A DNA stretch of 64,000 bases from an uncultured Arthrobacter sp. GTDB taxonomy: Bacteria > Actinomycetota > Actinomycetes > Actinomycetales > Micrococcaceae. Both the position numbers and the translations under genes were made by a program. Positions 1 through 13,755 of the stretch are shown piece after piece (position 1 is the first letter of the stretch; every line of letters begins with the position of its first letter). The notes under the pieces are model-generated. The model did no database searches. It was not told the DNA's origin and worked only from the letters and a program-made list of their open reading frames with translations. The stretch covers positions 1-64,000 of the forward strand of contig NZ_CANLXP010000012.1 in NCBI RefSeq assembly GCF_947495145.1, read 5' to 3'.

Positions 1-138
1 CCAGCAAATCAACCAATCAAAAAACAATCGGTATCAACAAACATGGCACACTATTGAGTTCTCAAACAACAGAAGCACCCGGCACCAAACACAACCCTCA
101 AGGCCGCATCATCGCTCCGGAGCAACTTTTCAAACTTA
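1..138 (-). other. 5' leader of an rRNA operon (transcribed out of the window)
   Basis: Read on the minus strand, this stretch runs from the second promoter toward position 1. It contains the motif TTTGAGAACTCAATAGTGTG (about 48-67), typical of actinobacterial rRNA leaders with a boxA-like antitermination element. It is followed by an AT-richer segment leading to the left edge. The mature 16S gene would lie beyond the window. No coding potential is seen. The identification rests on recalled similarity of leader and promoter sequences. Confidence 0.7.
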
Positions 139-161
139 CCCGCCAAACCCCACCCCGTCAA
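133..161 (-). promoter_or_regulatory. rRNA operon promoter P2
   Basis: Minus-strand -35 TTGACG (156-161) and -10 TAAGTT (133-138) are separated by exactly 17 bp. They are followed by TGAAAAGTTGCTCCGGAGCG, the initiation region commonly seen at actinobacterial rRNA promoters. Confidence 0.8.
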
Positions 162-262
162 ATCCGCCCTTCACACACATTTCGCGGCAACCAGAAATGA
201 ACCTGATCTTCACTAGATGTGGATGTCGGCCGGATCCGAAGTGATCGTCGGCGCGGATATAA

Positions 263-292
263 ACTCTAGCACCCCGGGAGCGGACTTGTAAA
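263..292 (-). promoter_or_regulatory. rRNA operon promoter P1
   Basis: Minus-strand -35 TTTACA (287-292) and -10 TAGAGT (263-268) with an 18-bp spacer lie about 130 bp upstream of P2, giving the tandem arrangement usual for stable-RNA operons. The promoter starts just beyond the mak-glgB stop codon. Confidence 0.65.
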
Positions 293-318
293 TCCGACCC
301 CGGGGCGACTTTGAGGAG

Positions 319-3300
319 TTAGACCTGGGCTGGCGTCAGGTAGAGAACTCCGAGGGGTGGGACCCTGAGATCGGCATAGGCGGGCAGTCCGTTGTGTGCT
401 CCCTCAACCGCCTCTACGAGACCCATGTTTCCCACTCCTGAGCCGCCGAACTCCTCCGCGTCCGTGTTGAGCAGTTCGGTCCATTGTCCCGACCAGGGCA
501 TCCCGACCCGATAGCCTTCGTGCGGGGAACCGGAGAAGTTTGCAATGCAGACAAGGGGATTCCCCTGCGTGTCCCACCGGATAAAGGACAGGGTGTTGTG
601 GGCGCCGTCGTTCTCGTCGATCCACTGAAATCCGGAAGGATCGTTGTCCCGAACGTACATCGCCGGCGTATCGCGGTAGATGGAGTTGAGCGACTGCACC
701 ATCTTCTGCACACCCTTATGCGGGATTGTGTCCGACAGCCACCAGTCCAGTCCGTACTGCTCAGACCATTCCGATTCCTGCGCGAACTCTGTGCCCATGA
801 AGATCAGCTGCTTGCCCGGATGTGCCCACTGGAAAGCCAGGTAGGCACGCACGTTGGCCAGCTGTTGCCATCGATCGCCCGGCATTTTACGAAGGAGTGA
901 TCCTTTACCGTGCACTACCTCGTCGTGGCTGATCGGAAGCAGGAAGTTCTCGGTGTATGCGTACACCATCGAGAATGTCGCCTTGCCGTGATGGTGCACC
1001 CGGTTTATCGGGTCCTCGGAAATGTACTGCAGGGAATCGTGCATCCAGCCCATATTCCACTTGATTCCGAAACCAAGGCCGCCCTGTGATGTGGGACGTG
1101 TGACGCCGTCGAACGCGGTGGATTCTTCCGCGATCATCACAATGCCCGGTACCCGCTTGTATGCCGTGGCGTTCACCTCCTGCAGGAAGGAAATCGCCTC
1201 GAGATTCTCGCGTCCTCCGAACCGGTTGGGCTGCCACTGGCCATCCTCGCGTGAATAGTCCAGGTAAAGCATCGAGGCCACGGCATCAACACGCAGCCCG
1301 TCGATGTGGAATTCCTCCAGCCAGTACAGGGCGTTTGCCACGAGGAAGTTGCGCACTTCCCTCCGGCCATAGTCAAAGATCAGAGTTCCCCAGTCGGGGT
1401 GCTCACCCAACTGCGGGTTGCCGTGCTCGTACAGCGTGTCTCCGTCGAACCGTGCAAGCGCCCATTCATCCTTCGGGAAGTGCGCCGGCACCCAGTCCAT
1501 GATGACGCCGACACCCGCCTGGTGAAGCTTGTCCACGAGGTACTTGAAGTCGTCAGGGTGGCCGAAGCGGGCCGTCGGCGCGAAGTAGGACGTCACCTGA
1601 TAACCCCACGAACCACCGAATGGGTGCTCCGCAACCGGCATAAACTCAACGTGGGTGAATCCCTGCCAGCGCACATACTCGACCAGTTCTTCCGCGAGCT
1701 GCTTGTAGTCCAGACCTACCCGCCAGGACCCAAGGTGTACCTCGTAAACGCTCATGGGCCCGTTGTGCGGATCGCTGGAGCTGCGCCGCTGAATCCACTC
1801 GTCGTCACCGAACACATACCGGGACTCCACCACCCGGGAGCCGGTGAGCGGCGGCACTTCCGTGCCGCGCGCCATCGGGTCGGCCTTCTCACGCCATTGC
1901 CCGTCACGACCAAGGATTTCAAACTTGTAGCGGGCTCCAGCTTCCGCGCCCGGGACGAAAAGCTCCCAGATTCCGGAGCTGCCAAGTGACCGCATCGCAT
2001 GGACCGAGCCATCCCAACCGTTGAAGTCGGCCTTGACCCGGACCGACTGGGCGTTTGGCGCCCACACGGCGAAACTGACGCCCGAGATGTCACCCAGGGC
2101 CGAAGCATAACGGCGAACGTGTGCCCCGAGCGCAGTCCATAGGGTTTCGTGCCGTCCCTCAGCCAGCAGATGCATGTCGATCTCACCCAGCGTGGGCAGG
2201 AAGCGGTAGGCGTCGTCGCTCAGTTGAGGCGCGCCGTCGTACACCACTTCCAGGCGGTAGTCAGGAACATGCCCCGGCCGCTCCGCTTCGAGGGTGCCGA
2301 CCCAGATGCCGTTGTGCTCGTGGGTCAGCTCAACGCGGCCGGTGCCCGTTACCACGGTGACACGCTCCGCCAACCGGCGAAGCGTACGGATGGTCACATG
2401 CCCGTGCTGGTCCAGATGCGCTCCAAGCACAGCGTGCGGTTGGTAGTACCGGCCCTCGGATACCTCCTGGAGGACGTGCGGTTCCACCGGAATCGGGTCT
2501 GCGGAAGATGCGTTCGAGGTGGTCTGGTCCTGAACCAATGGCGTCTCGCTCTCCTGCCCAGCGGCGACTGGGCTCGGTGTCTGCTCTGCTGCGGAACCGC
2601 TGCCCTTGAGCATGCGCCGCACTGCCGATACGGGTACGTCCACCCAGTTTGGCCGGTTTCTCAATTCGTACACCACCTCATAGAGTGCCTTGTCAAGCCA
2701 TAGAGCGCGGAAGAGGGAACCTGCACGGTTCACCGTTGATCCGGCTTCACTGGAGTACCCGGCCAGGAAAGCTTCCACCGATTCCCTGGCCCATGCTTCG
2801 GCAGTCGACGACGAGACCGAGCCTTCGTGTACACCCACTCCGGCTGCGTACTCAAGGGAACGCACAAGGCCAACTACGTCGCGGACAGGCACATCGGGCA
2901 CGCTTCGTTCGGCGGCCGGGCGGAGCGGTTCGCCCTCGAAGTCAAGGACGAGCCAGGTGCCGTCACTTGTTGCGAGAATCTGGCCGAGGTGCAGATCCGC
3001 GTGGATGCGCTGAAGCTTGGGAAGCTCCGCCAGCCCCTGCACCTCGCCGATGACTGACTGGATCTCCTCGTCGCTCGGACCGACTGTGGATCCCGCCTCC
3101 CGCCAGGCCCAATCGATGCGGTTGGCCAGGGATTCCCGAAACTCGCTTTTTTCCTGCTCAGTTGCAGGGCGGCTTCCAAAGGCTTCGGCGAGTTGGAGGT
3201 GAACCCGCGCGATGACGCGGCCGAGCTCCGCAGCCTCACTGGTGAAGGATTGGCCCGCTTCCAGTGCTGTGATGGCCTGCCGCCAGGCATCCTTGCTGCC

Positions 3301-3983
3301 GGGGATGAATTCCCGCAGCACGCTGAGGTGCCCGGTGACCCATTCGTCGTCGGACCTCCCGTCCTGCCAGCTGCCCATCACCCAACCGAACGTCTGCGGG
3401 ACGTCGGTGGACCCGGTATCGGTGAGCTTCGCGCTCACCAGTACATCGGGGCTCTCCCCCGCAGCGAGGACCCGGAAGAATTTGAGAATCATCGGCGTCT
3501 CGCCGGAAGAGATCACCACCGAAGTGTTGGACTGTTCACCGCCGAGCACTGAAATCTCCGCGGACGGCGTTATTGCTGCGGTCGATGCGAAGCCGCCTAG
3601 AGCTGTAGCCGTGGTTCGGCCGTCCCCTGTGCCGCCCTCGGTGCGGATCAGTTCCAGCCAGGCGGAGACAAAGACGGGGTCATGAGTGCCGTCGTAGACG
3701 TATCGGCGTCCCAACTCGTCATGCTCGGTTTCACCCAGAAGCGCAGCCTCCGCGCCGGGTAGCGGCTCTGAACGAAAGGTGAGGGGCACATTGACAACGT
3801 CCAGTCTTCGTCCCGATTCCACTCCCACGATGTGGACCTCAACGCCAATCTCGCCCGTCGGGTCTTCAAGCCGGATTCCGCCAACGCGGCTCAGCTCTAT
3901 CTCCCTGCCCTTCGAGGGGAACCAGCGCTGGTTAGGCATCCAGGATGCGAGCAGTTCGGGAAGGGGTGACGTCGATGCGGCCA

Positions 3984-3984
<1 letters not shown>
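319..3984 (-). CDS. glgB: maltokinase-glycogen branching enzyme fusion (Mak-GlgB)
   Basis: A 1221-residue fusion. Residues about 1-465 are a maltokinase (Pep2/Mak type) with the kinase motif HADLHLGQ near residue 328 followed by LDFEGEP, which makes maltose 1-phosphate from maltose and ATP. A Ser/Pro/Gln-rich linker lies around 465-495. From about 495 on it is a 1,4-alpha-glucan branching enzyme with a CBM48-like N domain and a GH13 barrel: nucleophile Asp in GLRVDA (near 898), acid/base Glu in IAEEST (near 952) and [14 protein letters not shown] (near 1018). Substrate supply by TreS, polymerisation by GlgE and branching by this protein form the GlgE pathway. The ATG overlaps the treS stop by one base (TAATG), so it is the last gene of a translationally coupled glgE-treS-glgB operon. 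In most actinobacteria Mak is a separate protein of about 450 residues and GlgB is about 730. Confidence 0.95.
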
Positions 3985-7765
<3,781 letters not shown>

Positions 7766-7850
7766 GGATGCGCCTGCCCTTGTTCGTGTCGCCTCGCTCG
7801 AAGTGGTCACAGACTAGACGTTATCCATTATCGGGCCAGATTGCTAAGGG

Positions 7851-7888
7851 GACTTCCTAAACAGCAGAAGACTTCCTAAACAGCAGAA
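7851..7888. repeat. 19-bp perfect tandem duplication between glgE and glgP
   Basis: The unit GACTTCCTAAACAGCAGAA occurs at 7851-7869 and again, directly abutting, at 7870-7888. Both copies are identical and lie in the non-coding divergent promoter region. Confidence 0.95.
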
Positions 7889-7903
7889 GAGGCGGCCGAC
7901 ACA

Positions 7904-7920
7904 ATGCAAGCGTTTACGCA
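7904..7920. promoter_or_regulatory. candidate LacI-family operator
   Basis: The sequence ATGCAAGCGTTTACGCA is an imperfect palindrome around a central CG (AAGCG/TTTACG), the format recognised by LacI/GalR repressors. It lies 54 bp upstream of the glgP start, in the shared glgE/glgP control region. The regulator is not encoded nearby, so this is inference. Confidence 0.4.
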
Positions 7921-7960
7921 CATGAGGGCACGGGACGCGCTCCGGCGGATGAATGTGCGC

Positions 7961-7966
7961 TAACCT
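7961..7966 (+). promoter_or_regulatory. -10 box of a likely leaderless glgP transcript
   Basis: TAACCT is followed by 7 nt and then the GTG start at 7974. No Shine-Dalgarno sequence is present. Confidence 0.5.
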
Positions 7967-7973
7967 ACCGAAC

Positions 7974-10586
7974 GTGAAGGCAATCCGTAGGTTTACAGTC
8001 CGTACCGTTCTTCCGGCGAGCATCGCTCCCCTAGGCAGGTTGGCCAGCAACCTACGCTGGTCCTGGCATTTGCCGACTGCGCGTCTCTTCCACGACATCA
8101 ATCCTGAGGCCTGGGAAGCCAGTGGACACGACCCGGTTCAGTTCCTCGGCTCCATCACCCGTGAGCAGCTGCAGCAGATAGCTGCCAATCAGGAACTTAC
8201 CGCTCGCATTCAGGATCTTGGCGATGATCTTGAGCGCTACCTGTCCGAACCCCGCTGGTATCAGTCCCTCGGCGACGACGCCCCGCGGTCCATTGCTTAC
8301 TTCTCGCCCGAATACGGCATCAGCGCTGTGCTGCCCCAGTATTCCGGCGGCCTCGGTATCCTGGCCGGCGACCACCTCAAGGCCGCCTCCGACCTGGGCG
8401 TGCCTCTTGTCGGCGTCGGACTCCTCTACCAGGCCGGCTACTTCAAGCAGTCCCTCTCCCGCGACGCCTGGCAGCAGGAAACCTATCCCGTCCTCGACCC
8501 GGACGGTCTCCCGCTGACGCTCCTGCGCGAGGAAGACGGAACCGCAGCGACGGTAGTGCTGCCGCTGCCCAACGGCCGTGAGCTGCGCGCCCACATCTGG
8601 CGGGCCGACGTCGGCCGTGTTCCGCTGCTGCTGCTGGATTCCAACGTTCCGGGCAACGACGAGGCGGCACGCAATGTCACCGACCGGCTGTATGGCGGTG
8701 GCGGAGATCAGCGTCTGCAGCAGGAACTGCTGCTGGGCATGGGCGGGGTGAAGGCGCTGCGGATCTTCCAGCGGCTGAGCGGCATGCCTGCGCCCGAGGT
8801 CTTCCATACGAATGAAGGGCACGCCGGCTTCCTCGGCATCGAGCGCATCCGCGAGCTGATGGACTCTTCCAATGAGCAGCCGATGTCATGGGAGGAAGCT
8901 CTCACCGCCGGCCGTGCGTCCACCGTGTTCACCACTCACACGCCCGTTCCTGCCGGCATCGACCGCTTTGAGCGCGCGCAGATCCAGCACTTCTTCGACG
9001 CGGGCCTGGCCCCATCGGTTCCCACCGAACGTGTCCTGGAGCTTGGCGCAGAGAATTACGACGGCGGTGACGGCTCGAAGTTCAATATGGCCGTCATGGG
9101 GCTGCGGCTGGCGCAGCGCGCGAACGGCGTGGCGAAGCTGCACGGGGAAGTGTCCCGTGAAATGTTCTCGGGGCTCTGGCCGGGATTCGACGCTCGCGAA
9201 GTTCCGATCACGTCGGTGACGAACGGTGTCCATGTGCCCACCTGGGTGGATCCGCTCATCGCTGATTTTGCCCGGGAGAGCTTCGGCGCCGAATCGGTGC
9301 TGGACCCGCAGTGGGCCCGTGTGTATGACGTTGAGGACGCCGACATCTGGCGGCTGCGGCGGATCATGCGCTCCAACCTCATCGACGACGTGCGTTCCCG
9401 GTTGCGGTCCTCCTGGAAGAAGCGCGGAGCAGCGGACGCGGAACTTGCCTGGACCGACAACGTCCTGGACCCGGATGTACTGACAATCGGTTTCGCCCGC
9501 CGCGTACCCACCTACAAGCGGCTCACACTTATGCTGCGCGACGCCGATCGTCTGAAGGCGCTCCTGCTTCACCCGACGAACCCTATTCAGCTGGTTATCG
9601 CTGGAAAGTCACACCCCGCCGATGAGCAGGGCAAGCGCATGATCCAGGATCTGGTCCGATTCACTGATGACCCCGAGGTACGCCACCGGATCGTCTTCCT
9701 GCCGAATTACGACATCGCGATGGCCCGAACGCTCTTCCCCGGCTGTGACGTGTGGCTCAACAATCCGCTCCGCCCGCTCGAGGCCTGCGGCACGTCGGGC
9801 ATGAAGTCAGCGATCAACGGCGGCCTCAACCTGTCTGTTCTGGACGGTTGGTGGGACGAGATGTATGACGGCGACAACGGCTGGGCTATTCCCACTGCCA
9901 ACAACGGAGCTTCCGCCGACGAGCGCGATGACATCGAAGCGTCCGCCCTGTACGACCTCATTGAGGAACAGGTTGCTCCCCGGTTCTACAGCACTGTCCG
10001 CCCACCCGGGTTCGGCGCGGCTGAAGCGTCGTCAGCATCGAACGACGGCGTCCCGCATCAGTGGGTGGCGATGATCAAGCACACCATGGCGAAGCTAGGC
10101 CCGGCGGTTTCTGCGGAACGCATGCTGCAGGACTATGTAAGCCGGCTGTACCAGCCCGCTTGGCGCTCAGGGCAGCTCGCGATCGCCGACGGTTACAGCT
10201 CCGCCCGGCAGATGGCCTCATGGCGTTCCAAGATCAAGGACGGCTGGTCTGCGGTGCAGGTTGAGCACGTCGACTCCCTGGGCGTCTCGGAGGAACCGCA
10301 GATCGGAGACTCCCTGACCGTCAACGCCTACGTCTCCCTCGGAAGCCTCGGCCCGGACGACGTGACAGTGGAAGTGGTCTACGGGCGCGCGTCAGACAGC
10401 GACGATCTGAACGACGTGGCGGTAGCCGAACTGCGCGTCGAAGAGGACCTCGGGCGCGGCCGGTTCCTGTTCAGCGGCGAAATCACCATCGACCACTCCG
10501 GTTCCTTCGGCTATACCGTTCGCGTTCTGCCCCAGCATGAGAGCCTGGCGTCCAAGGCTGAACTCGGGCTCGTGGTGAACGCCTAG
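7974..10586 (+). CDS. glgP: glycogen/alpha-glucan phosphorylase
   Basis: 870 residues, GT35 family of the compact alpha-glucan phosphorylase type found in actinobacteria. It releases glucose 1-phosphate from non-reducing ends of glucan. The N-terminal DUF3417-like segment begins IRRFTVRTVLPASIAPLG. The PLP lysine lies in GTSGMKSAINGG, followed by NLSVLDGWWDEM. The GTG at 7974 matches where family members begin; an ATG seven codons upstream (7953) is possible but lacks a ribosome binding site. It is transcribed divergently from glgE, so synthesis and breakdown of glucan share a control region. It ends on the same CTAG as glgX. Confidence 0.93.
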   Translation: MKAIRRFTVRTVLPASIAPLGRLASNLRWSWHLPTARLFHDINPEAWEASGHDPVQFLGSITREQLQQIAANQELTARIQDLGDDLERYLSEPRWYQSLGDDAPRSIAYFSPEYGISAVLPQYSGGLGILAGDHLKAASDLGVPLVGVGLLYQAGYFKQSLSRDAWQQETYPVLDPDGLPLTLLREEDGTAATVVLPLPNGRELRAHIWRADVGRVPLLLLDSNVPGNDEAARNVTDRLYGGGGDQRLQQELLLGMGGVKALRIFQRLSGMPAPEVFHTNEGHAGFLGIERIRELMDSSNEQPMSWEEALTAGRASTVFTTHTPVPAGIDRFERAQIQHFFDAGLAPSVPTERVLELGAENYDGGDGSKFNMAVMGLRLAQRANGVAKLHGEVSREMFSGLWPGFDAREVPITSVTNGVHVPTWVDPLIADFARESFGAESVLDPQWARVYDVEDADIWRLRRIMRSNLIDDVRSRLRSSWKKRGAADAELAWTDNVLDPDVLTIGFARRVPTYKRLTLMLRDADRLKALLLHPTNPIQLVIAGKSHPADEQGKRMIQDLVRFTDDPEVRHRIVFLPNYDIAMARTLFPGCDVWLNNPLRPLEACGTSGMKSAINGGLNLSVLDGWWDEMYDGDNGWAIPTANNGASADERDDIEASALYDLIEEQVAPRFYSTVRPPGFGAAEASSASNDGVPHQWVAMIKHTMAKLGPAVSAERMLQDYVSRLYQPAWRSGQLAIADGYSSARQMASWRSKIKDGWSAVQVEHVDSLGVSEEPQIGDSLTVNAYVSLGSLGPDDVTVEVVYGRASDSDDLNDVAVAELRVEEDLGRGRFLFSGEITIDHSGSFGYTVRVLPQHESLASKAELGLVVNA

Positions 10587-12661
10587 GCGCGGTAGACAGT
10601 AACCGAGTTCGACGCCGCGGTGTCCGCTTCTCCCGCACGGAGACGGGCGCCGCGGCGTTTTGCCTGGCTGATGGCAGTGGTGAATCTCAGCTCAAACATC
10701 TGGTTCCGGCTCTCAAGCGCCCCAAGTTTTTCCAGTGCCGCTGCGGACGGTAGAACCACCCGGCGGTCTTCCAGCTGTCCGTTGACGACAATGAGCCCGT
10801 CAAGGGCCCCGTCCGGCGATCCCAGCAGCAGCTGAATGGTTCGGCATTCCTGGTCCGACCACTGTTCCTGCGACATCGGCTCGCCGTCGGCGTTGAACCA
10901 CAGCAGGTAGGAAGTTTCTTCCCGCGCCGGGTACCCAGCGGGCTGCTCACTGAGGAATTCGCGGCGGATGCGCAGCAGTTCCCGTGTTGCCGTGAGCATG
11001 GTGCCTGCGCCGTCGTCGTGGTTCCAGTGCACCCATGCCAGCTCGTTGTCCTGGCAGTAGGCATTGTTGTTGCCGAGTTGGGTCCGGCCGAATTCGTCAC
11101 CGGCGGTGATCATGGGAACCCCGAGCGCGAGGAGCTGCGTCGCCATCAGGTTCCGGGCTGTCAGCGACCGCGCAGCGAGGATAGTCTCCTGCTCCGTTGG
11201 TCCCTCCACACCGTGGTTGTAGCTGCGGTTGTCGTTGTGACCGTCCCGGTTGGCTTCACCATTGGCCTCATTGTGTTTCCGGTTGTAGGCCGTGAGATCC
11301 GTCAGCGTGAAGCCATCGTGGGCCGTGACGAAGTTGATGGAGGACACGGCGGTACGCCCGGAACGGGCGAACACCTCGGCCGAACCCGCCAGGCAGCTGG
11401 CCAGCCGGGCCGCGGTGCCGGCGCGCCGCCCGTCGGCCAGGGCTGCCTGATCGGAGAGCCAGAAGTCCCGGGCCGTGTCACGGAAGCGGTCGTTCCAGTC
11501 TGCCCAACCCTGGGGGAAGTTGCCCGTCTGCCAGCCGTTGTAGCCCACGTCCCAGGGTTCAGCGATGAGCTTGACGCCGCTCAAGACGGTGTCTGCCGCG
11601 ATCGCGATCAGCAGCGGATGCCGCGGCGTGAACTGGTGGGTCTCATCGCGACACAGCGCGACGGCAAGGTCGAAGCGGAAGCCGTCGATGCCGAACTCGT
11701 CCACCCAGTAGCGCAGTGAATCCAGCGCGAACTGAATGACGCGGGGCTCCGTGAAGTTGACCGTGTTTCCGCAACCGGTCGTGTCAAGGTACCGGCCGTC
11801 GTCGGAATGGCGGTAGTACTTCATCTCGCTCAAGCCCCGCCAGCACAGTGCGGGCCCACCCTGCGGCCCTTCGGCTGTGTGGTTGTAGACCACGTCGAGA
11901 ATCACTTCGATGCCGGCCTCGTGAAGGAGGCGGATCGCGCCCTTCAGCTCGTCCTGCACAGCCTTGGGTCCGGCCTTGCGGGCGACCTCGGTGGCGTACT
12001 CGGGATGAGGGGCGAAAAATCCCAGCGTGTTGTAGCCCCAGTAGTTGGTGAGGCCGAGCGGAGCCAGATGCGGTTCATCGATGTGGAAGTGGATGGGCAG
12101 GAGCTCGACGGCGGTCACCCCCAGTTCCCTGAGGTGCCCGATCATAGCTGGGTGGGCCAGGCCCGCGTAGGTTCCGCGAAGCTCCTCGGGAATATCCGGG
12201 TGCAGCTGGGTGAGCCCCTTGACGTGCGCCTCGTAGATGACTGTGTCCCGCCAGCGCGTGGCTGGGCGGCGTGACGACCCCCAGTCAAACTCCTGGTCAA
12301 CCACAAGGGAGAAGTAGGTGGGCTCCTCGCCCGCCTGAACGGTATCGACAGCGCGGCCGTACGGGTCCAGGAGCAGTTGCGATTCTCCGGGCCCCGTCGG
12401 GAGCGGCACCCCGGCCGGCCAGAACGCGTACTTCGCCGAACCGCCCATCCCGCTTACGAGTCCGTGGTGGACACCGTCCGTGATCTCCGGGAGGACAGCG
12501 GCTTCCCATTCGCCGTCCTCATTCTGGAAGTGCAGTTCGACCGCATCCAGGTCAGGTGCATACACAGCGACGTTGAAGAGGTCCGGCTGGTTTCCCTCAC
12601 ACCGACGAACGCCCAGTGGGAAGGCTTGGGAACGTTGGACGATCTCGGTGGTCATGCTCAT
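10583..12661 (-). CDS. glgX: glycogen debranching enzyme
   Basis: About 692 residues, GH13 subfamily 11. It hydrolyses alpha-1,6 branches of phosphorylase-trimmed glucan. An N-terminal CBM48 domain (about 15-110) precedes the barrel with VIYEAHVKGLT, DGFRFDLAVAL (nucleophile Asp), LIAEPWDVG (acid/base Glu) and TAHDGFTLTDL. The ATG at 12661 is chosen because it lies just downstream of the rlmB stop; ATG 12655 is also possible and a longer frame to 12715 would overlap rlmB. No strong ribosome binding site is visible, so coupling to rlmB translation is likely. It is convergent with glgP, sharing the CTAG at 10583-10586 for both stops. Confidence 0.9.
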   Translation of the reverse strand: MSMTTEIVQRSQAFPLGVRRCEGNQPDLFNVAVYAPDLDAVELHFQNEDGEWEAAVLPEITDGVHHGLVSGMGGSAKYAFWPAGVPLPTGPGESQLLLDPYGRAVDTVQAGEEPTYFSLVVDQEFDWGSSRRPATRWRDTVIYEAHVKGLTQLHPDIPEELRGTYAGLAHPAMIGHLRELGVTAVELLPIHFHIDEPHLAPLGLTNYWGYNTLGFFAPHPEYATEVARKAGPKAVQDELKGAIRLLHEAGIEVILDVVYNHTAEGPQGGPALCWRGLSEMKYYRHSDDGRYLDTTGCGNTVNFTEPRVIQFALDSLRYWVDEFGIDGFRFDLAVALCRDETHQFTPRHPLLIAIAADTVLSGVKLIAEPWDVGYNGWQTGNFPQGWADWNDRFRDTARDFWLSDQAALADGRRAGTAARLASCLAGSAEVFARSGRTAVSSINFVTAHDGFTLTDLTAYNRKHNEANGEANRDGHNDNRSYNHGVEGPTEQETILAARSLTARNLMATQLLALGVPMITAGDEFGRTQLGNNNAYCQDNELAWVHWNHDDGAGTMLTATRELLRIRREFLSEQPAGYPAREETSYLLWFNADGEPMSQEQWSDQECRTIQLLLGSPDGALDGLIVVNGQLEDRRVVLPSAAALEKLGALESRNQMFELRFTTAISQAKRRGARLRAGEADTAASNSVTVYRA

Positions 12662-12677
12662 AAAGGCGATTCGTTTC

Positions 12678-13667
12678 CTAGCGCGCTTCGGTTGCCCGCT
12701 GGCGCGAAATTTCATACAGGCTGATTCCCACGGCCATGGACGCGTTCAGCGATTCCATGGCCGAGTCGATCGGGATGGACACGATCTGGTCGCAGTTTTC
12801 GCGTACGAGACGCGAGAGGCCCTTGCCCTCAGAGCCGACGACGAGGCACACCGGATCGGCGCCCAGGGTGAGCCCGGGCAGTGAAACATCGCCGTCGCCG
12901 TCGAGCCCCAGCACAAAAATTCCCAGGTCCTTGAAGGATTTCAGCGTGGAGTTCAGGTTACCCACGCGTGCCACCGGTACGCGCACCGCTGCTCCGGCGC
13001 TGGTCTTCCAGGCGGACGCAGTGACGCCCACCGAGCGACGCTCGGGCACGATCACGCCGTGACCGCTGAAGGCCGATACCGACCGGATGATCGCACCCAG
13101 GTTGCGGGGATCCGTGATGCCGTCCAGTGCGACGAACAGCGGCGCCTGCCGGATATGCCCCTTCTTCCACTTTGCAACCGTCTCGCGGGCCAGATCCTGG
13201 CCGTCGGCATACTCATAGGGCGGAATCTGCAGCATCATTCCCTGATGCACTGATCCGTCCGCCAGACGGTCGAGTTCGGGCTTGCCGGTTTCCATGAGAG
13301 GGATTCCGCGCTCAGTGGCGAGCTTCAGGGACTCGCGGACGCGGTCATCAACGTCGATTCGGATGGCGACATACAGCGCCTTCGCGGGAATGCCTGCACG
13401 TAGCGCCTCGACAACAGCGTTGCGCCCGGTCACATACTCTTCGCCGGACTTCGACTTGGCGCGGCCGGAAGCGGCCTTGCCGGCAAGGCGCTTGGCGGCG
13501 GAACGCTCCCCGAGCTGCTTGCTTTTGTAGGCCTTGTGATAGGGGCGGTCCTCGGCTTTGGGCGTTGGCCCCTTGCCCTCAAGCGACTTCCGTCCGTGCC
13601 CGCCCGTGCCGATGCTGGGGCCCTTCTTGGTCTTGCGGATAGCACCAGGACGTCCGTGGTTGGCCAT
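12678..13667 (-). CDS. rlmB: 23S rRNA (guanosine-2'-O-)-methyltransferase RlmB
   Basis: 329 residues. A basic, disordered N-terminal extension (about 1-70, rich in Lys/Gly/Arg) is followed by the SpoU substrate-binding domain (EYVTGRNAVVEALRAG) and a SpoU/TrmH knotted methyltransferase domain. Its motifs are ALDGITDPRNLGAIIRS, LVVGSEGKGLSRL and SIPIDSAMESLNASMAVGIS. The family methylates the ribose of G2251 (E. coli numbering) in the peptidyl-transferase P loop. AAGG lies about 9 nt upstream of the ATG. It sits 88 bp downstream of cysS, the common cysS-rlmB actinobacterial order. Confidence 0.93.
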   Translation of the reverse strand: MANHGRPGAIRKTKKGPSIGTGGHGRKSLEGKGPTPKAEDRPYHKAYKSKQLGERSAAKRLAGKAASGRAKSKSGEEYVTGRNAVVEALRAGIPAKALYVAIRIDVDDRVRESLKLATERGIPLMETGKPELDRLADGSVHQGMMLQIPPYEYADGQDLARETVAKWKKGHIRQAPLFVALDGITDPRNLGAIIRSVSAFSGHGVIVPERRSVGVTASAWKTSAGAAVRVPVARVGNLNSTLKSFKDLGIFVLGLDGDGDVSLPGLTLGADPVCLVVGSEGKGLSRLVRENCDQIVSIPIDSAMESLNASMAVGISLYEISRQRATEAR

Positions 13668-13755
13668 GGGGAAACACCTTCAGATAGAGGACTTGCGTGA
13701 TTCCAGTTTACGCGGGCGGGCGTGTTGTCCTTCCCCTCCCGCTTTGGTGAAGGAC

